From a virus: a stretch of 25,668 nucleotides of DNA. A model generated the notes under the pieces. It saw only the letters and a list, made by a program, of their open reading frames with translations. It was not told the DNA's origin and made no database searches. The DNA lies in the IMG/VR virus record IMGVR_UViG_3300013130_000041, positions 1 through 25,668 of that record; one strand, 5' to 3'. Below, one piece after another: positions 14,987 through 23,538 of the stretch (the stretch's first letter is position 1; each line of letters begins with the position of its first letter). The position numbers were made by a program, and so were the translations under genes.

Positions 14987-15568
14987 CTACGCATTCACAG
15001 TATACGTGACCTTCAACTGGTCATTGTCCACGACGGCCACCGAGCCACTGGTGAATTGGACCGCGTTCCAAAGCGTGCCGCCACCAGCATTGTCACCCTT
15101 CGTGGATGGGGCCGTTCCGCCGCCCACCAGAAAGAGACCGTAGACCGTACCAGTTGCCGAAATGGTGAACACCACGGGGCTGGCATTGGTAATCGACTGG
15201 CTGGCAGCCGCACCTTCAGTCCACTCCTGACGAGTTGCCTCATCATAGGACGTGAACTCATCCCAACCGTTGGTCCCATTGATCTGAGCGTAAGTGTCAC
15301 CGGCGGCCACTGAAGGCGAGCCAGCACCGTCCACCAGGCCCAGATACCAAGTGGTGATCTGCGTGGCGGCATGAAACATCACATCAAGCAGTTGGTTCTT
15401 ACCCTGATTGACAATGAGATTAGGAATCTCATACTTGCCAATCAACTTGCCAGCGCGCCAGTGTTCGACATGAAACACGCCATGCACGCCAACCTTGTCC
15501 GCTGATTGCTTCGGGGCGCGGACCACCTCACAAGAGGCACTTTCCCGGAGTTGAATACGCGAAATCAT
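14987..15568 (-). CDS. minor structural protein, tail-fibre-associated type
   Basis: A 193-residue protein following the tape measure gene. It starts at ATG 15568 behind AGAGAGGATTGATTCC. Conserved landmarks are VFHVEHWRAGKLIGKYEIPN, IVNQGKNQLLDVMFH (about residues 52-66), TTWYLGLVDG, YAQINGTNGWDEFTSYDEATRQEW and a C-terminal run of short beta strands ending in a V-T-Y-T-V segment. I know this pattern from many phage proteins of unknown detailed role encoded near tail genes; it is probably a virion component. It is followed by a strong terminator, so it probably closes the transcript that contains the tape measure. Confidence 0.7.
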   Translation of the reverse strand: MISRIQLRESASCEVVRAPKQSADKVGVHGVFHVEHWRAGKLIGKYEIPNLIVNQGKNQLLDVMFHAATQITTWYLGLVDGAGSPSVAAGDTYAQINGTNGWDEFTSYDEATRQEWTEGAAASQSITNASPVVFTISATGTVYGLFLVGGGTAPSTKGDNAGGGTLWNAVQFTSGSVAVVDNDQLKVTYTVNA

Positions 15569-15583
15569 GGAATCAATCCTCTC

Positions 15584-18500
15584 TTAAAGGGTTGCTGTAC
15601 CGCGCCGGAGTTCGCGTCGTAACTCGGCGGCGATGTCTCTAGCCGTATGGCGGCCAGTATCGCCGCCTCGTACTGTCACGTTGATGTCCCCAATGTTCGT
15701 GACGCTCCCGCCCTCGCTACGGAAAGTGGGCCGAACACCGGCGTTCATCGCCACAAGCTGAGAGGCAAACTTCCTCGTTGCTGAGGCGCTCATCACAAAT
15801 TCACCCGGCGATAACATCGCCGGAATCACATCCGTGCCCACATTACCGCCTGCTGCGAGGTGGCGCATCTTCCCTCCACGAGATGCCAAAGCACCCTCAC
15901 CAGCCTTCTCCGCAGACATAGCTGCCGCCTGAACTGCATACAAAGCTGAGACAGCATTATATGCACTCATAACAATCCAATCTAACGCTCCTTCAATACT
16001 GTAGAGACCAGACGGGTCCATTGTTGGAACATCAAGTTGAGACAACTGTTGATCGGTAGCTGCACTGGTTCCACCAAGATCACGAGTGGCTTCCTGAGCC
16101 CTGCGCGTCCGATCCTCAAGCTGTTGCATTCCTTGATTTGCCTCTTTAACTGTCGGTCCAGCAGGGCGCTGTGCTTCCTGTCGTTCCTTCTCCCGCAACT
16201 TGATAATTTCCCGAAGTACCTCCAAACGACGTTCAAGATCAGTCCACGCCACTGGTTTGGCACCGGTTTGTGCTCTCCGAGCCTCAGCAATACGGTCACG
16301 CAACTGTTTCCACATCTCCATAGTCACAGTCGTAGACCGCGAAAGGTAATCGACCTGTTGATTAAAACGAGCAAGATTCACCGCCTCCTGCTGCAAGTGT
16401 ATCGGAAACGTATACCATCTGGGGCCCAACCTTTTGGGAATAGTACCCAAAAAACCGCGTACTGTCTGATACCATTGCGAGATTCTAGAGGCCGTAACAG
16501 CCGCAATACCCGCCATTTCTTCTTGCTTCTTCTGAAGCAATAAAAACGTCTCCGCATTGGCTACGGCACCCCGTTGAGCGGCATCTGCTGCATGACTCCA
16601 AGTATCAATGGCACTATCAATCTCTTGAAGTTGCTCGCCAATATCCATTAACTTAAAATCTTTAGGAAGAAATTTTTTCACAGCATCCGGGAGAATTGTA
16701 AGCGCTTTCTCAAGATTAGCAACAGTTCCCCGAATTTTTGTCTCCACATCAGCCATTGTCTTTGGCAAGTCTGCCAATTGACCAAGCTCAGCCCTACTGA
16801 CGCCAGCTTCCAATTCAGTCTGAAGACGCCGTTGAAGCGTCTCAAACTGTATCAACTTACTAATATCAATCGGTTTTCCAGGCGCGCCAAAAGCCTCGGC
16901 CCAAAAATCTGCCATAGCTTTGGACGCGGCCTGTAACTTCTTAGCACGTTCCTCCGCTGGCAGAGGTTCACCCTTCTTTGTGAAGAGATTGAGATTTTCC
17001 ACAATCTCTTTCATCAACTGCTTCAGCTTCTCAGCCTTGGCACCTTGAGCCGCTGCCGCCCGAGCCGCATCTGACGCTGTGCGAGCCTGTGTTGATTGAA
17101 ACTCTCGTTCAGCCCTAATCTGACGCTGTAGAACCTCCTCAATCGCCTTTTCAGCCCAAAACTTATCGCGGACATCTCCTGTTTGACCGGCAATCGACGC
17201 TGCCTCTTGAGCCGCCGCCTTCGCACGGTTGAAAATTTCGAGCGCCCGAGCCGCTTCTTCAGGTGTTGCGGCTCTAGCCAATGCGCGACTTGCTTCCGCT
17301 GCAAGTTCATCTGCCCTCTTGGCATACATCCGCATCTGAACAGTAGCTTCATTGTATCGTTCAGTACGGAACTTGAAGCGTGCGTCTTCAAGTTGCATCG
17401 ACACGTCATACTCTCGCTTCTGAGAGTCCTGAATCTGTTTATTTGCTGTCAAAGCAACTTGACGCAGTTGAGCCGCATATTTTTTATGGACATCAACAAT
17501 ACGACCAAGAGTTGACTTGGCATCTGCAACCATTGCCTCATTAGTTTCCTTTGCCTCATCCAATTGCCGGAAGTAACTCCGTCGAATCAGTGCCACCTGA
17601 GCGTGCGCTTGTTGAATAATCTTGTCATTCTTTGCCTTGGCAATATCTACCTTTTGCAACTCCTTCTCTCGAAAATCTTCCACATCTCGTGTGTATCGTT
17701 CACGAAATTTCTTCTGGGGTGCCTGCAACATCTTTAGATACTCGTCATTAAGCATTTGAAGAGTAAAATAAGCAGCCACCGCCAAAACCGCTAATTGTGC
17801 CAGTGAAGCGCAAAGTCCACGAGCGCCAGCCGCTGCCTTTGTCGCGTATTTTTTGCCTGTGAAAAGACTGGTATTAAAAAGACTATTACTGACGGCTGCT
17901 AACTTTGCATTCGCAGTAAACAGCAGCATAGCACCGCCCAGCAAAGCTACCGCTCCTATGGTAACACCAACAACAACCACAGCCCCTTTGAGAGCACCAA
18001 TAAAAATACCAACCGGAGCAAAGTTAAAAATACCTGCGAGGGTACGCACTAACGTCCCGCCGATGTCTACGGTAATCGCATTCTTGATGCGATTCATCGC
18101 CGATGAAACCTTCTCGGCATCCGTCTGCATCATCTCCCCGAACTTCGACCGCACCTCGCCACGCGAGGTTTCCATGATCTCTTTCAGAGCCTTCTCGAAT
18201 GCCTCACCACCATCTCGGGCCAATGCAAAGATGTCGCGCAAAGCACGCACATTGCGGAACAATTTGCCCATTGAATCGGCGGAACCATCCGTTGTCTGAA
18301 TGACCTTTTGGATAGCCCCCATGAAGCCGTAGGCGTTGATGGCTTGTTCACCTGAAGAGACGCCAATTTTGCGCAGCGCCTTCGCCATGTCTTCAGATGG
18401 TTTGATGAAAGCCGTGAAGGTAGCGGCAATCTGTGTGGCCGCTTCTTCAGCGCGCACACCTTTCTGCGTCAAGACAGCATAAGCTGCTTGAGCTTCTTCA

Positions 18501-19387
18501 AGTGAAGCACCCATTTCCTTGGCAACCGGAGCCACGCGACCAAAACTCACAATGAAGTCTTTGGCCGTGACATTACCAATGTCAATGGTGCGAAAGAACC
18601 GCGATGCAATCGAGTCAACATCATCCGTGGTATTGCCAAAAGCGTGCATCGTGCTAGTCAACAACTGCACAGCATCCGCTGCACTAGTGCCAGTGACTTT
18701 GGCAAACTCCAAAGCCGACTTTAACACAGCTTGCTGTGCTTCGGCTCCCTCAACCTGTTGCGATACAACATCATACAAGCCTTGAGAAACATCCATGATT
18801 GGAACATTCATCGCATCCGACAATCTTCGGACGGCATCGCTAAACTGTTGAAGTGATTGTCCTGGCTCAATCGTCTTAATAAGAGCCAAAGATCGGCTAT
18901 AGTCGATATTTGTTTTGATGGCATCCTGCATCACATCGCGCACTTGACTAATCATGCGCACGATCAACTGAGTCGCCACAACACGAACCATCGTCTCCCA
19001 ACTCATGGTCCATTTTCTTGTGGCATCCTTGGCAGCATTGATCGCCGAAACAGTGGTGGGCGGAACAGTGGGCGGAACAGTAAGCGTGCCCGACGGCGCG
19101 GCCCCTGGGGCGACAGGAGCGGCCCCTGGCGTCGGCACAGTTATGCCAGCGGCCTCGTGCAAGGCTTGCTGAAGAGCTAAGACAGCTTGAGAAGCCATCA
19201 TGCCCCTCTTCTCAATCTGAACCATCGCATTGACCACGCGGCCGGCCTGACGATTCCACAGTTGCATGGTCGTTCTGACGCCTTGCATCTTGGATTCAAA
19301 ATCCAACAATGCCTGGTCTAGTTTCCCTAGTTCAGCGATGGCGTCACTGGCGTCAAACCCCAGTTTATTGATGATTTCATCAGCCAT
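15584..19387 (-). CDS. tape measure protein (TP901 family)
   Basis: A 1267-residue protein that sets tail length and is ejected with the DNA. The TP901-type core lies at about residues 160-400: YSRSLALIKTI, DVSQGLYDVVSQQV, ALEFAKVTGTSAADAVQLL, FGRVAPVAKEMGASLEEAQAAYAVLT, then GVSSGEQAINAYGFMGAI. Two hydrophobic stretches follow (about 459-495 and 524-545), then long charged coiled coils (about 550-800 and onward). The C-terminus has the usual tape measure tail GGNVGTDVIPAMLSPGEFVMS and a basic end. At the usual 0.15 nm per residue it would predict a tail of about 190 nm. The start ATG 19387 lies 4 nt after the previous stop. Confidence 0.95.
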   Translation of the reverse strand: MADEIINKLGFDASDAIAELGKLDQALLDFESKMQGVRTTMQLWNRQAGRVVNAMVQIEKRGMMASQAVLALQQALHEAAGITVPTPGAAPVAPGAAPSGTLTVPPTVPPTTVSAINAAKDATRKWTMSWETMVRVVATQLIVRMISQVRDVMQDAIKTNIDYSRSLALIKTIEPGQSLQQFSDAVRRLSDAMNVPIMDVSQGLYDVVSQQVEGAEAQQAVLKSALEFAKVTGTSAADAVQLLTSTMHAFGNTTDDVDSIASRFFRTIDIGNVTAKDFIVSFGRVAPVAKEMGASLEEAQAAYAVLTQKGVRAEEAATQIAATFTAFIKPSEDMAKALRKIGVSSGEQAINAYGFMGAIQKVIQTTDGSADSMGKLFRNVRALRDIFALARDGGEAFEKALKEIMETSRGEVRSKFGEMMQTDAEKVSSAMNRIKNAITVDIGGTLVRTLAGIFNFAPVGIFIGALKGAVVVVGVTIGAVALLGGAMLLFTANAKLAAVSNSLFNTSLFTGKKYATKAAAGARGLCASLAQLAVLAVAAYFTLQMLNDEYLKMLQAPQKKFRERYTRDVEDFREKELQKVDIAKAKNDKIIQQAHAQVALIRRSYFRQLDEAKETNEAMVADAKSTLGRIVDVHKKYAAQLRQVALTANKQIQDSQKREYDVSMQLEDARFKFRTERYNEATVQMRMYAKRADELAAEASRALARAATPEEAARALEIFNRAKAAAQEAASIAGQTGDVRDKFWAEKAIEEVLQRQIRAEREFQSTQARTASDAARAAAAQGAKAEKLKQLMKEIVENLNLFTKKGEPLPAEERAKKLQAASKAMADFWAEAFGAPGKPIDISKLIQFETLQRRLQTELEAGVSRAELGQLADLPKTMADVETKIRGTVANLEKALTILPDAVKKFLPKDFKLMDIGEQLQEIDSAIDTWSHAADAAQRGAVANAETFLLLQKKQEEMAGIAAVTASRISQWYQTVRGFLGTIPKRLGPRWYTFPIHLQQEAVNLARFNQQVDYLSRSTTVTMEMWKQLRDRIAEARRAQTGAKPVAWTDLERRLEVLREIIKLREKERQEAQRPAGPTVKEANQGMQQLEDRTRRAQEATRDLGGTSAATDQQLSQLDVPTMDPSGLYSIEGALDWIVMSAYNAVSALYAVQAAAMSAEKAGEGALASRGGKMRHLAAGGNVGTDVIPAMLSPGEFVMSASATRKFASQLVAMNAGVRPTFRSEGGSVTNIGDINVTVRGGDTGRHTARDIAAELRRELRRGTATL

Positions 19388-19391
19388 GAGT

Positions 19392-19886
19392 CTACCCGAA
19401 CTTCTTGACAGTTACCCGCTTGATACTACCCACCACCGAAGGCAACTCGACTTGATTCGCAAAGTGCTTGAAAGCCGCTTGTCCCTTCACTTGAAACATA
19501 TACGGCCCTGGAGTCTTGAGATGGATTCCCCATTGAGTGGCATCGTGATACTCATTCACAATCAACCACCATAGCGTCGTGCTATACTCAAAGAAATACA
19601 AGCCCTTTTCTTTATCAGTCTCCCACTTCGCCCCTCCCTCAGCCAACCCTTGTCCCATGCGGCTTTCAACCACTGGGGCAATATCAATAGGACGGCCAAG
19701 TTTATTCGCAAGGTGAAGAAAAGTTGCCCGAGACGCTCCACTCCACACCGGCACTGTAGCATCCACAGTGGCATTCAACCACAAGTCACAGGCTTGCGAT
19801 AATGCCTCTTCCAGCGCCTTATGCAACGCCTCTTTATAGGCTTCCAGATTGATTCGCGGGGCGACAAGTTTACCGGTAAACTTCAT
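19392..19886 (-). CDS. putative minor tail protein, HK97 gp10-like or unknown
   Basis: A 164-residue protein between the tail chaperone and the tape measure, starting at ATG 19886 behind GGAGGGG. The N-terminal half is helical (EAYKEALHKALEEALSQACDLWLNATVDATVPVWSGASRATFLHLAN). The T-V-P-V-x-S-G-x-x-R-A pattern recalls HK97 gp10-type tail completion proteins, where a T-P-V-x-T-G-x-x-R motif occurs in the same place. The rest is beta-rich and aromatic (YFFEYSTTLWWLIVNEYHD). Tail completion genes usually lie before the tube gene, so the position is unusual for that family, and the call is tentative. Confidence 0.6.
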   Translation of the reverse strand: MKFTGKLVAPRINLEAYKEALHKALEEALSQACDLWLNATVDATVPVWSGASRATFLHLANKLGRPIDIAPVVESRMGQGLAEGGAKWETDKEKGLYFFEYSTTLWWLIVNEYHDATQWGIHLKTPGPYMFQVKGQAAFKHFANQVELPSVVGSIKRVTVKKFG

Positions 19887-19904
19887 TGGCCCCTCCGCAT
19901 TTGG

Positions 19905-20620
19905 TCAGGATTTTCTGCGCTTCGGCCTGGGTTCTTGCGTTGGCCTAGCCGGCGGAGACATGCTGCCGCCGGCTAGTTTGACTGCCCGTTCATCTTCATC
20001 ATATTCGCGTGTCTGATTGTAAGCAATAATGAGTGCGTGCATCTCAACGCCATTATCATCCCAAACCGGATTAACGCCCGGCGGCAAGATTCCTAGCCTT
20101 TCACAAGCACGCCAGACTGCGTACTCACCTGTTCGGTAGCTGGGCCAAAGGATTCTTGCTGATTGGCTTCCTGACCATGAAGAAAAACCTCGCGCGCCTT
20201 CGACAACTTCTCATCGTCCAGTGCATTGGCTTCCAACACCAAAGCCGCCACGCGGTTGACTTCGATCTGGGAGAGACCGCCATTGCGCAAGTCATCTTCC
20301 CAATGAGTCCAAGTACGCGGATCAGACAGGCTGACCGTATCCCACTCAATCTCAGTCGGCTCCAGCGATTTAACCAACATATAACCAAATCGCTTCTTGC
20401 CCCATTCCGTCAACACCTGTTGATACGTGGGATCATTCGTGTTTGGAATAAAGCCGTCGCGTGTCCGTTTTCCCGGTGGCTGTGGTTGCGGACAAACCTT
20501 ATTGAACTCTTCCATATCCCGAAGCCCGATGGCACGGAATACAATCTGACTGTCGCCACGAGGCAGCACCAGCACACACTCGTTGCACAGCGACTTGGGA
20601 TCAATACCAGCAATCTTCAT
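19905..20620 (-). CDS. tail assembly chaperone, frameshifted long form (gpGT-like)
   Basis: The -1 frame of the chaperone is open from about 20206 to 19905 and continues past the short form's stop at 20093-20095. It encodes TGEYAVWRACERLGILPPG, then VNPVWDDNG, HALIIAYNQTREYDEDE and a basic end. This matches the E-Y-x-V-W-R-A-x-E-R-x-G-I-x-P-P-G-V and I-A-Y-x-Q-x-R-E pattern of the T-domain extension in other phage chaperones. If slippage occurs at 20183-20189, the product has 238 residues (146 plus 92). A 60-residue frame with a TTG start at 20087 would cut the conserved block in half and is not treated as a gene. Confidence 0.75.
20093..20620 (-). CDS. tail assembly chaperone, short form (gpG-like)
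   Basis: A 175-residue protein between the tail tube and tape measure genes, the standard position of the chaperone that coats the tape measure during tail assembly. It begins MKIAGIDPKSLCNECVLVLP and has a helical C-terminal half (GGLSQIEVNRVAALVLEANALDDEKLSKARE). ATG 20620 has GAGGGAG upstream. The last 25 residues after the conserved helices look like a low-value tail, whereas the -1 frame carries conserved sequence; this is the typical design of a G/GT frameshift pair. Confidence 0.8.
   Translation of the reverse strand: MKIAGIDPKSLCNECVLVLPRGDSQIVFRAIGLRDMEEFNKVCPQPQPPGKRTRDGFIPNTNDPTYQQVLTEWGKKRFGYMLVKSLEPTEIEWDTVSLSDPRTWTHWEDDLRNGGLSQIEVNRVAALVLEANALDDEKLSKAREVFLHGQEANQQESFGPATEQVSTQSGVLVKG
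20183..20189 (-). promoter_or_regulatory. candidate -1 ribosomal slippery site
   Basis: The minus strand reads GGTTTTT in the phase G GTT TTT (codons 145-146 of the short form), followed by CTT. It resembles the G-GUU-UUC slippery heptamer described for T7 gene 10. The A-site UUU re-pairs perfectly in the -1 frame; the P-site GUU does so imperfectly. No other canonical heptamer occurs between the last -1 stop (near 20207) and the short-form stop, so the exact site is uncertain. Confidence 0.45.
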
Positions 20621-20656
20621 GGTTCATTCTCCCTCTTGTTTCCTCGGTAGGAAAAT

Positions 20657-20686
20657 CACCGGTGCCGGGTGCAACCGGCACCGGTG
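20657..20686 (-). terminator. hairpin terminator after the tail tube genes
   Basis: A perfect 12-bp GC-rich stem (20657-20668 with 20675-20686) has a 6-nt loop, and in the minus-strand RNA it is followed by AUUUUCC. It lies between the second tail tube gene and the chaperone. As a partial terminator it would lower chaperone and tape measure expression relative to the tube proteins. Confidence 0.75.
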
Positions 20687-20700
20687 CAAAACTCGCCAAA

Positions 20701-21744
20701 CTACTGATCTTCGCGCGTCACAACGGGCTCAATGACATTGCACTTGCCAGTGAGCGAGATTGTGGCTTCCTTGAAGTTGATTTCCTTCGTCTCAGCCCGG
20801 AAATCCGGGAAGAGAGTAAGTTCCTTCTGTGCCCCGCCGCATGGCGGAATATGCTCGACTTCAATGTCAATGGCATAGGGTTCACACGGATCACTAGCCG
20901 AACTGACCCAACCCGAAGCCTCACCAGTGCCCTTCAGAGCATCCATCGGGCTAATGTCTTCTGACGTTCCCGTAGTGATATGCTCGTAAGTGCAATCTAG
21001 TTTCACATCCATCGGCACTTCGTCTCCCTCCCGCACCGTATCAAGATCGCCCCGGTCAAGCATATACTCGTAATTCCGGTGCTCGGTATAGGTAATGTTG
21101 CCATCGCCCACCTTAATCTCGATTTGCTGCGAAAGGAAAGTAATGACAGCACCATTCACAGGCAAATCAGGTGGTTCATCTGCTTCCAATGCCGGGGAGA
21201 ATGTCAACTCCCAAGTTGTTCCACCAGGGCGAACCTGAGTAATAACCACGGTGCCTGCGCCGCCATCCTTCGTGAGAAGCGTCGTATCCGCCACAAGCAA
21301 AGCCACGTTCGTTTCGGCATATTGGCCGGTAAACTGAACCACGAAGTTGGGATTCGTGCCGCTAACCACCACATCCCCGGTGTCAAAATCATCGGTGGCA
21401 ATCAATGCCGCTTGAACAGCAGCGGCATCTGCGTTATACGCAATGTTGCCAGTGGGGTCGCCGGTAGCGCCCAATTTCAAGGTATAGGTTCCACCGTCAG
21501 CGTCGATTACAACCGTCTGCTTTTCGTTGGCATTCTGCGCCGTCACCGTGTAGGTTTCTTCAACACTGGCGATCTGAAATCGCGCACCAACCGGCACAAT
21601 CGAAGTCAGATTTGTGAGATTGGCAACGCTATCAATCTCCAATGTGGTGTTGCCGTCTGCAATCGACGTGTCATCGACCGCAGCCGCCCCACCAAAACCA
21701 TCCTTGAATCGGATGGTACAATCTCGGAGTTCAATACGCGCCAT
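20701..21744 (-). CDS. tail tube protein, long paralogue with inserted domain
   Basis: A 347-residue protein whose N-terminus (MARIELRDCTIRFKDG) and last 140 residues closely match the 249-residue protein encoded just upstream. The C-terminal core includes QQIEIKVGDGNITYTEHR, YEYMLDRGDLDTVREGDEVP, SEDISPMDALKG, EVEHIPPCGGAQ and FKEATISLTGKCN, the pattern of a phage tail tube subunit. About 100 extra residues lie between: GGTYTLKLGATGDPTGNIAYN, AAAVQAALIATDDFDTGDV and FTGQYAETNVALLVAD, an Ig-like beta module often attached to phage structural proteins. It would project from the tube surface. AAGAGGTGAAAC precedes ATG 21744. A hairpin terminator follows. Confidence 0.8.
   Translation of the reverse strand: MARIELRDCTIRFKDGFGGAAAVDDTSIADGNTTLEIDSVANLTNLTSIVPVGARFQIASVEETYTVTAQNANEKQTVVIDADGGTYTLKLGATGDPTGNIAYNADAAAVQAALIATDDFDTGDVVVSGTNPNFVVQFTGQYAETNVALLVADTTLLTKDGGAGTVVITQVRPGGTTWELTFSPALEADEPPDLPVNGAVITFLSQQIEIKVGDGNITYTEHRNYEYMLDRGDLDTVREGDEVPMDVKLDCTYEHITTGTSEDISPMDALKGTGEASGWVSSASDPCEPYAIDIEVEHIPPCGGAQKELTLFPDFRAETKEINFKEATISLTGKCNVIEPVVTREDQ
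21038..21138. repeat. near-identical direct repeat, copy in long tube gene
   Basis: This block matches 22092-22192 with a single difference (G21085 against A22139), at a constant offset of 1054. It includes third codon positions, whereas the flanking homologous sequence is visibly more diverged. It encodes the QQIEIKVGDGNITYTEHR to GDLDT segment. Confidence 0.9.
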
Positions 21745-21754
21745 GTTTCACCTC

Positions 21755-22504
21755 TTACTGATCTTCGCGTGTGACAGTCGGTTCAATGACGTTGCACTTC
21801 CCGGTCAACGCAATGGTCGCTTCCTTGAAGTTGATTTCCTTCGTTTCAGCCCGGAAGTCTGGAAACACAGTGATTTCCTTCTGCGCCCCGCCGCATGGCG
21901 GAAGATGCTCAACTTCCACGTCGATAGCGTACGGCTCGCACGCATCGCTGGCCGAACTAACCCACTCCTCTGCTTCACCGATGCCCTTCAGAGCATCCAT
22001 CGGGCTGATGTCTTCCGACGTACCCGTTGTAATATGCTCGTAAGTGCATTCCAGCTTCACATCAAGCGGGACTTCATCACCCTCGCGCACTGTATCAAGA
22101 TCGCCCCGGTCAAGCATATACTCGTAATTCCGGTGCTCAGTATAGGTAATGTTGCCATCGCCCACCTTAATCTCGATTTGCTGCGAAAGGAACGTCACAA
22201 CCGCTCCGTCAAGATATGTGCCGGCCCCAAGGGCAGGCGCAAAGACGATGTTGGTTGTCGGACTGGTACCAGTCGGTGTCCGGGCGGTCACAGTATGAAC
22301 AGTATCAGCAGCCGTCTCACCAACAACAGTGAAACGTGCGCCAACCGGAATCAGATCGATGTCTGCCGTATTCAACACGATTGTGTCAATGTCGAAATCG
22401 GTATCATCCTGAGCCGGAGGTGTGACAGGTTCATTGACTGCCCCAGTACCGCTCAGTCCATCCTTGAACCGGATAATACAGTCACGGAGTTCAATTCTTG
22501 CCAT
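21755..22504 (-). CDS. tail tube protein, short paralogue
   Basis: A 249-residue protein starting at ATG 22504 behind AGAGGAGAAC. It has the same N-terminus (MARIELRDCIIRFKDG) and C-terminal core as the long paralogue 10 nt downstream, and lacks only the Ig-like insertion. Its position after the connector and completion genes and before the chaperone and tape measure identifies it as the probable major tail tube subunit. The two genes may be co-assembled, or one may serve at a tail end. A 101-bp part of the shared core is almost identical at the DNA level. Confidence 0.8.
   Translation of the reverse strand: MARIELRDCIIRFKDGLSGTGAVNEPVTPPAQDDTDFDIDTIVLNTADIDLIPVGARFTVVGETAADTVHTVTARTPTGTSPTTNIVFAPALGAGTYLDGAVVTFLSQQIEIKVGDGNITYTEHRNYEYMLDRGDLDTVREGDEVPLDVKLECTYEHITTGTSEDISPMDALKGIGEAEEWVSSASDACEPYAIDVEVEHLPPCGGAQKEITVFPDFRAETKEINFKEATIALTGKCNVIEPTVTREDQ
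22092..22192. repeat. near-identical direct repeat, copy in short tube gene
   Basis: This is the partner of 21038-21138: 100 of 101 positions are identical by eye. The sharp edges against more diverged flanks suggest recent gene conversion between the two tail tube genes, or selection on the DNA or RNA itself. Confidence 0.9.
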
Positions 22505-22524
22505 GTGAGTTCTCCTCTCTTAGG

Positions 22525-23019
22525 CTATTCGTTGTTCGTTAATTCCATCACGTACCAGCAGTCAACCATCGACTGCCGAAGACGATCTACTGGAGTATGC
22601 TGACCAAAGTTAAACACACGGACAGCATCATTTCGACCGTTCAACGGGGACAAGCAACCAAGTAAGGTCTGATCGTCGCCGCTCTCATTTCCATACCGAT
22701 ACACCGCAATGACAGCATCCAATGCCTCGTGGTAAATACCAGCCAGGCGTTGCGGAGAATACCGATTCTTCGGAGGCTTATCCATCCGACTCTGAATCAG
22801 TATACGAACCCCAACCTTCAGTTGGTAGTAGTTTCGACTTAGTTCACGGGAAAAGGGGCCAGTGACAGCGATCTCGATATGTTCCGATTGCATGATCGCA
22901 CCGATGCAATCATCCACACCTTCAACCAAAGCCACAATCTGATTGTCCGTGGCAACCTTCTTCAAGTAGTCAGCGAGTGAGGCAAAAATCCAGCGAGCCC
23001 AGTTGGGATTTGCAGGCAT
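22525..23019 (-). CDS. tail terminator / tail completion-like protein
   Basis: A 164-residue protein from ATG 23019, preceded by GAGGTGTAAT and 1 nt after the previous stop. The longer frame to 23070 lies inside the previous gene. It starts MPANPNWARWIFASLADYLKKVA, has strands SEHIEIAVTGPFSRELSRNYYQLKVGVRILIQSR and ends VDRLRQSMVDCWYVMELTN. The order (connector, this protein, tail tube) and the small alpha/beta pattern with an N-x-Y-x-L-x-V-x-V strand fit a tail terminator that caps the tube at the head end. The assignment is mainly from gene order. Confidence 0.6.
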   Translation of the reverse strand: MPANPNWARWIFASLADYLKKVATDNQIVALVEGVDDCIGAIMQSEHIEIAVTGPFSRELSRNYYQLKVGVRILIQSRMDKPPKNRYSPQRLAGIYHEALDAVIAVYRYGNESGDDQTLLGCLSPLNGRNDAVRVFNFGQHTPVDRLRQSMVDCWYVMELTNNE

Positions 23020-23020
23020 A

Positions 23021-23527
23021 TTACACCTCACCGACCGCTTCAGACGTGATCTCCACGGTATCAGACGCACCTACCGTCTGCCCTGCCGTTTCATCATCAG
23101 TCTCGCCAACCAACAACTTGGCATTGATTATCCAGCCCGAGTCAAACTCCATTTCTTCAATCTTCTCGAACTGATACTTGTTGCCGTTCCACACCAGCCA
23201 GTCATCGTGACTAATCACAAGACCTCTGGCATCCCGTCTGTCGATAATGAACACCCGCCGTCCAGTCTCAAAAGCCCCTCCCTGCACCATCTGCTTATCA
23301 GCCGAGACAATAGAGATGTTTCGTATGGCTTCTCTTGTGACCATTACGGGCAACACAACTGCCCGTTTCACGCGGGTGGCAAGTGTATGAACAGTCGCTT
23401 CTCCGGTTCGCGGGTCAACCTCTGAACTCAGCAATTTGTAGACAATAATAGGACCGCCATATTGCCTCTTCAACGCATACAACGCCATTTGCATCTGGCG
23501 ATTGAGAAAGTATTGATGCGGCAACAT
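23021..23527 (-). CDS. head-tail connector / head closure-like protein
   Basis: A 168-residue protein. ATG 23527 has TGAGG about 7 nt upstream. GTG 23539, which overlaps the previous stop by one base (TAGTG), would add four residues and cannot be excluded. It begins with a helix (QYFLNRQMQMALYALKRQYG) and continues as a beta barrel-like series: GPIIVYKLLSSEVDPRTGE, RRVFIIDRRDARG, DDWLVWNGNKYQFEKIEEMEFDSGWIINAKLL. A D-x-L-V-W-N-G-x-x-Y-x-F-x-K-I-E pattern is common in head closure proteins of siphophages. Its position between capsid and tail terminator supports this. Confidence 0.6.
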   Translation of the reverse strand: MLPHQYFLNRQMQMALYALKRQYGGPIIVYKLLSSEVDPRTGEATVHTLATRVKRAVVLPVMVTREAIRNISIVSADKQMVQGGAFETGRRVFIIDRRDARGLVISHDDWLVWNGNKYQFEKIEEMEFDSGWIINAKLLVGETDDETAGQTVGASDTVEITSEAVGEV

Positions 23528-23538
23528 GACAAACCTCA

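Noticed and set aside
19905-20087. Independent 60-residue gene with TTG start
   Set aside because: The conserved T-like sequence begins well upstream of the TTG in the same frame, so it is the frameshift extension of the chaperone.
21079-22603. Long plus-strand frames opposite the tail tube genes
   Set aside because: Both occur because the two paralogous genes share the same antisense frame. There is no ribosome binding site or family signal.
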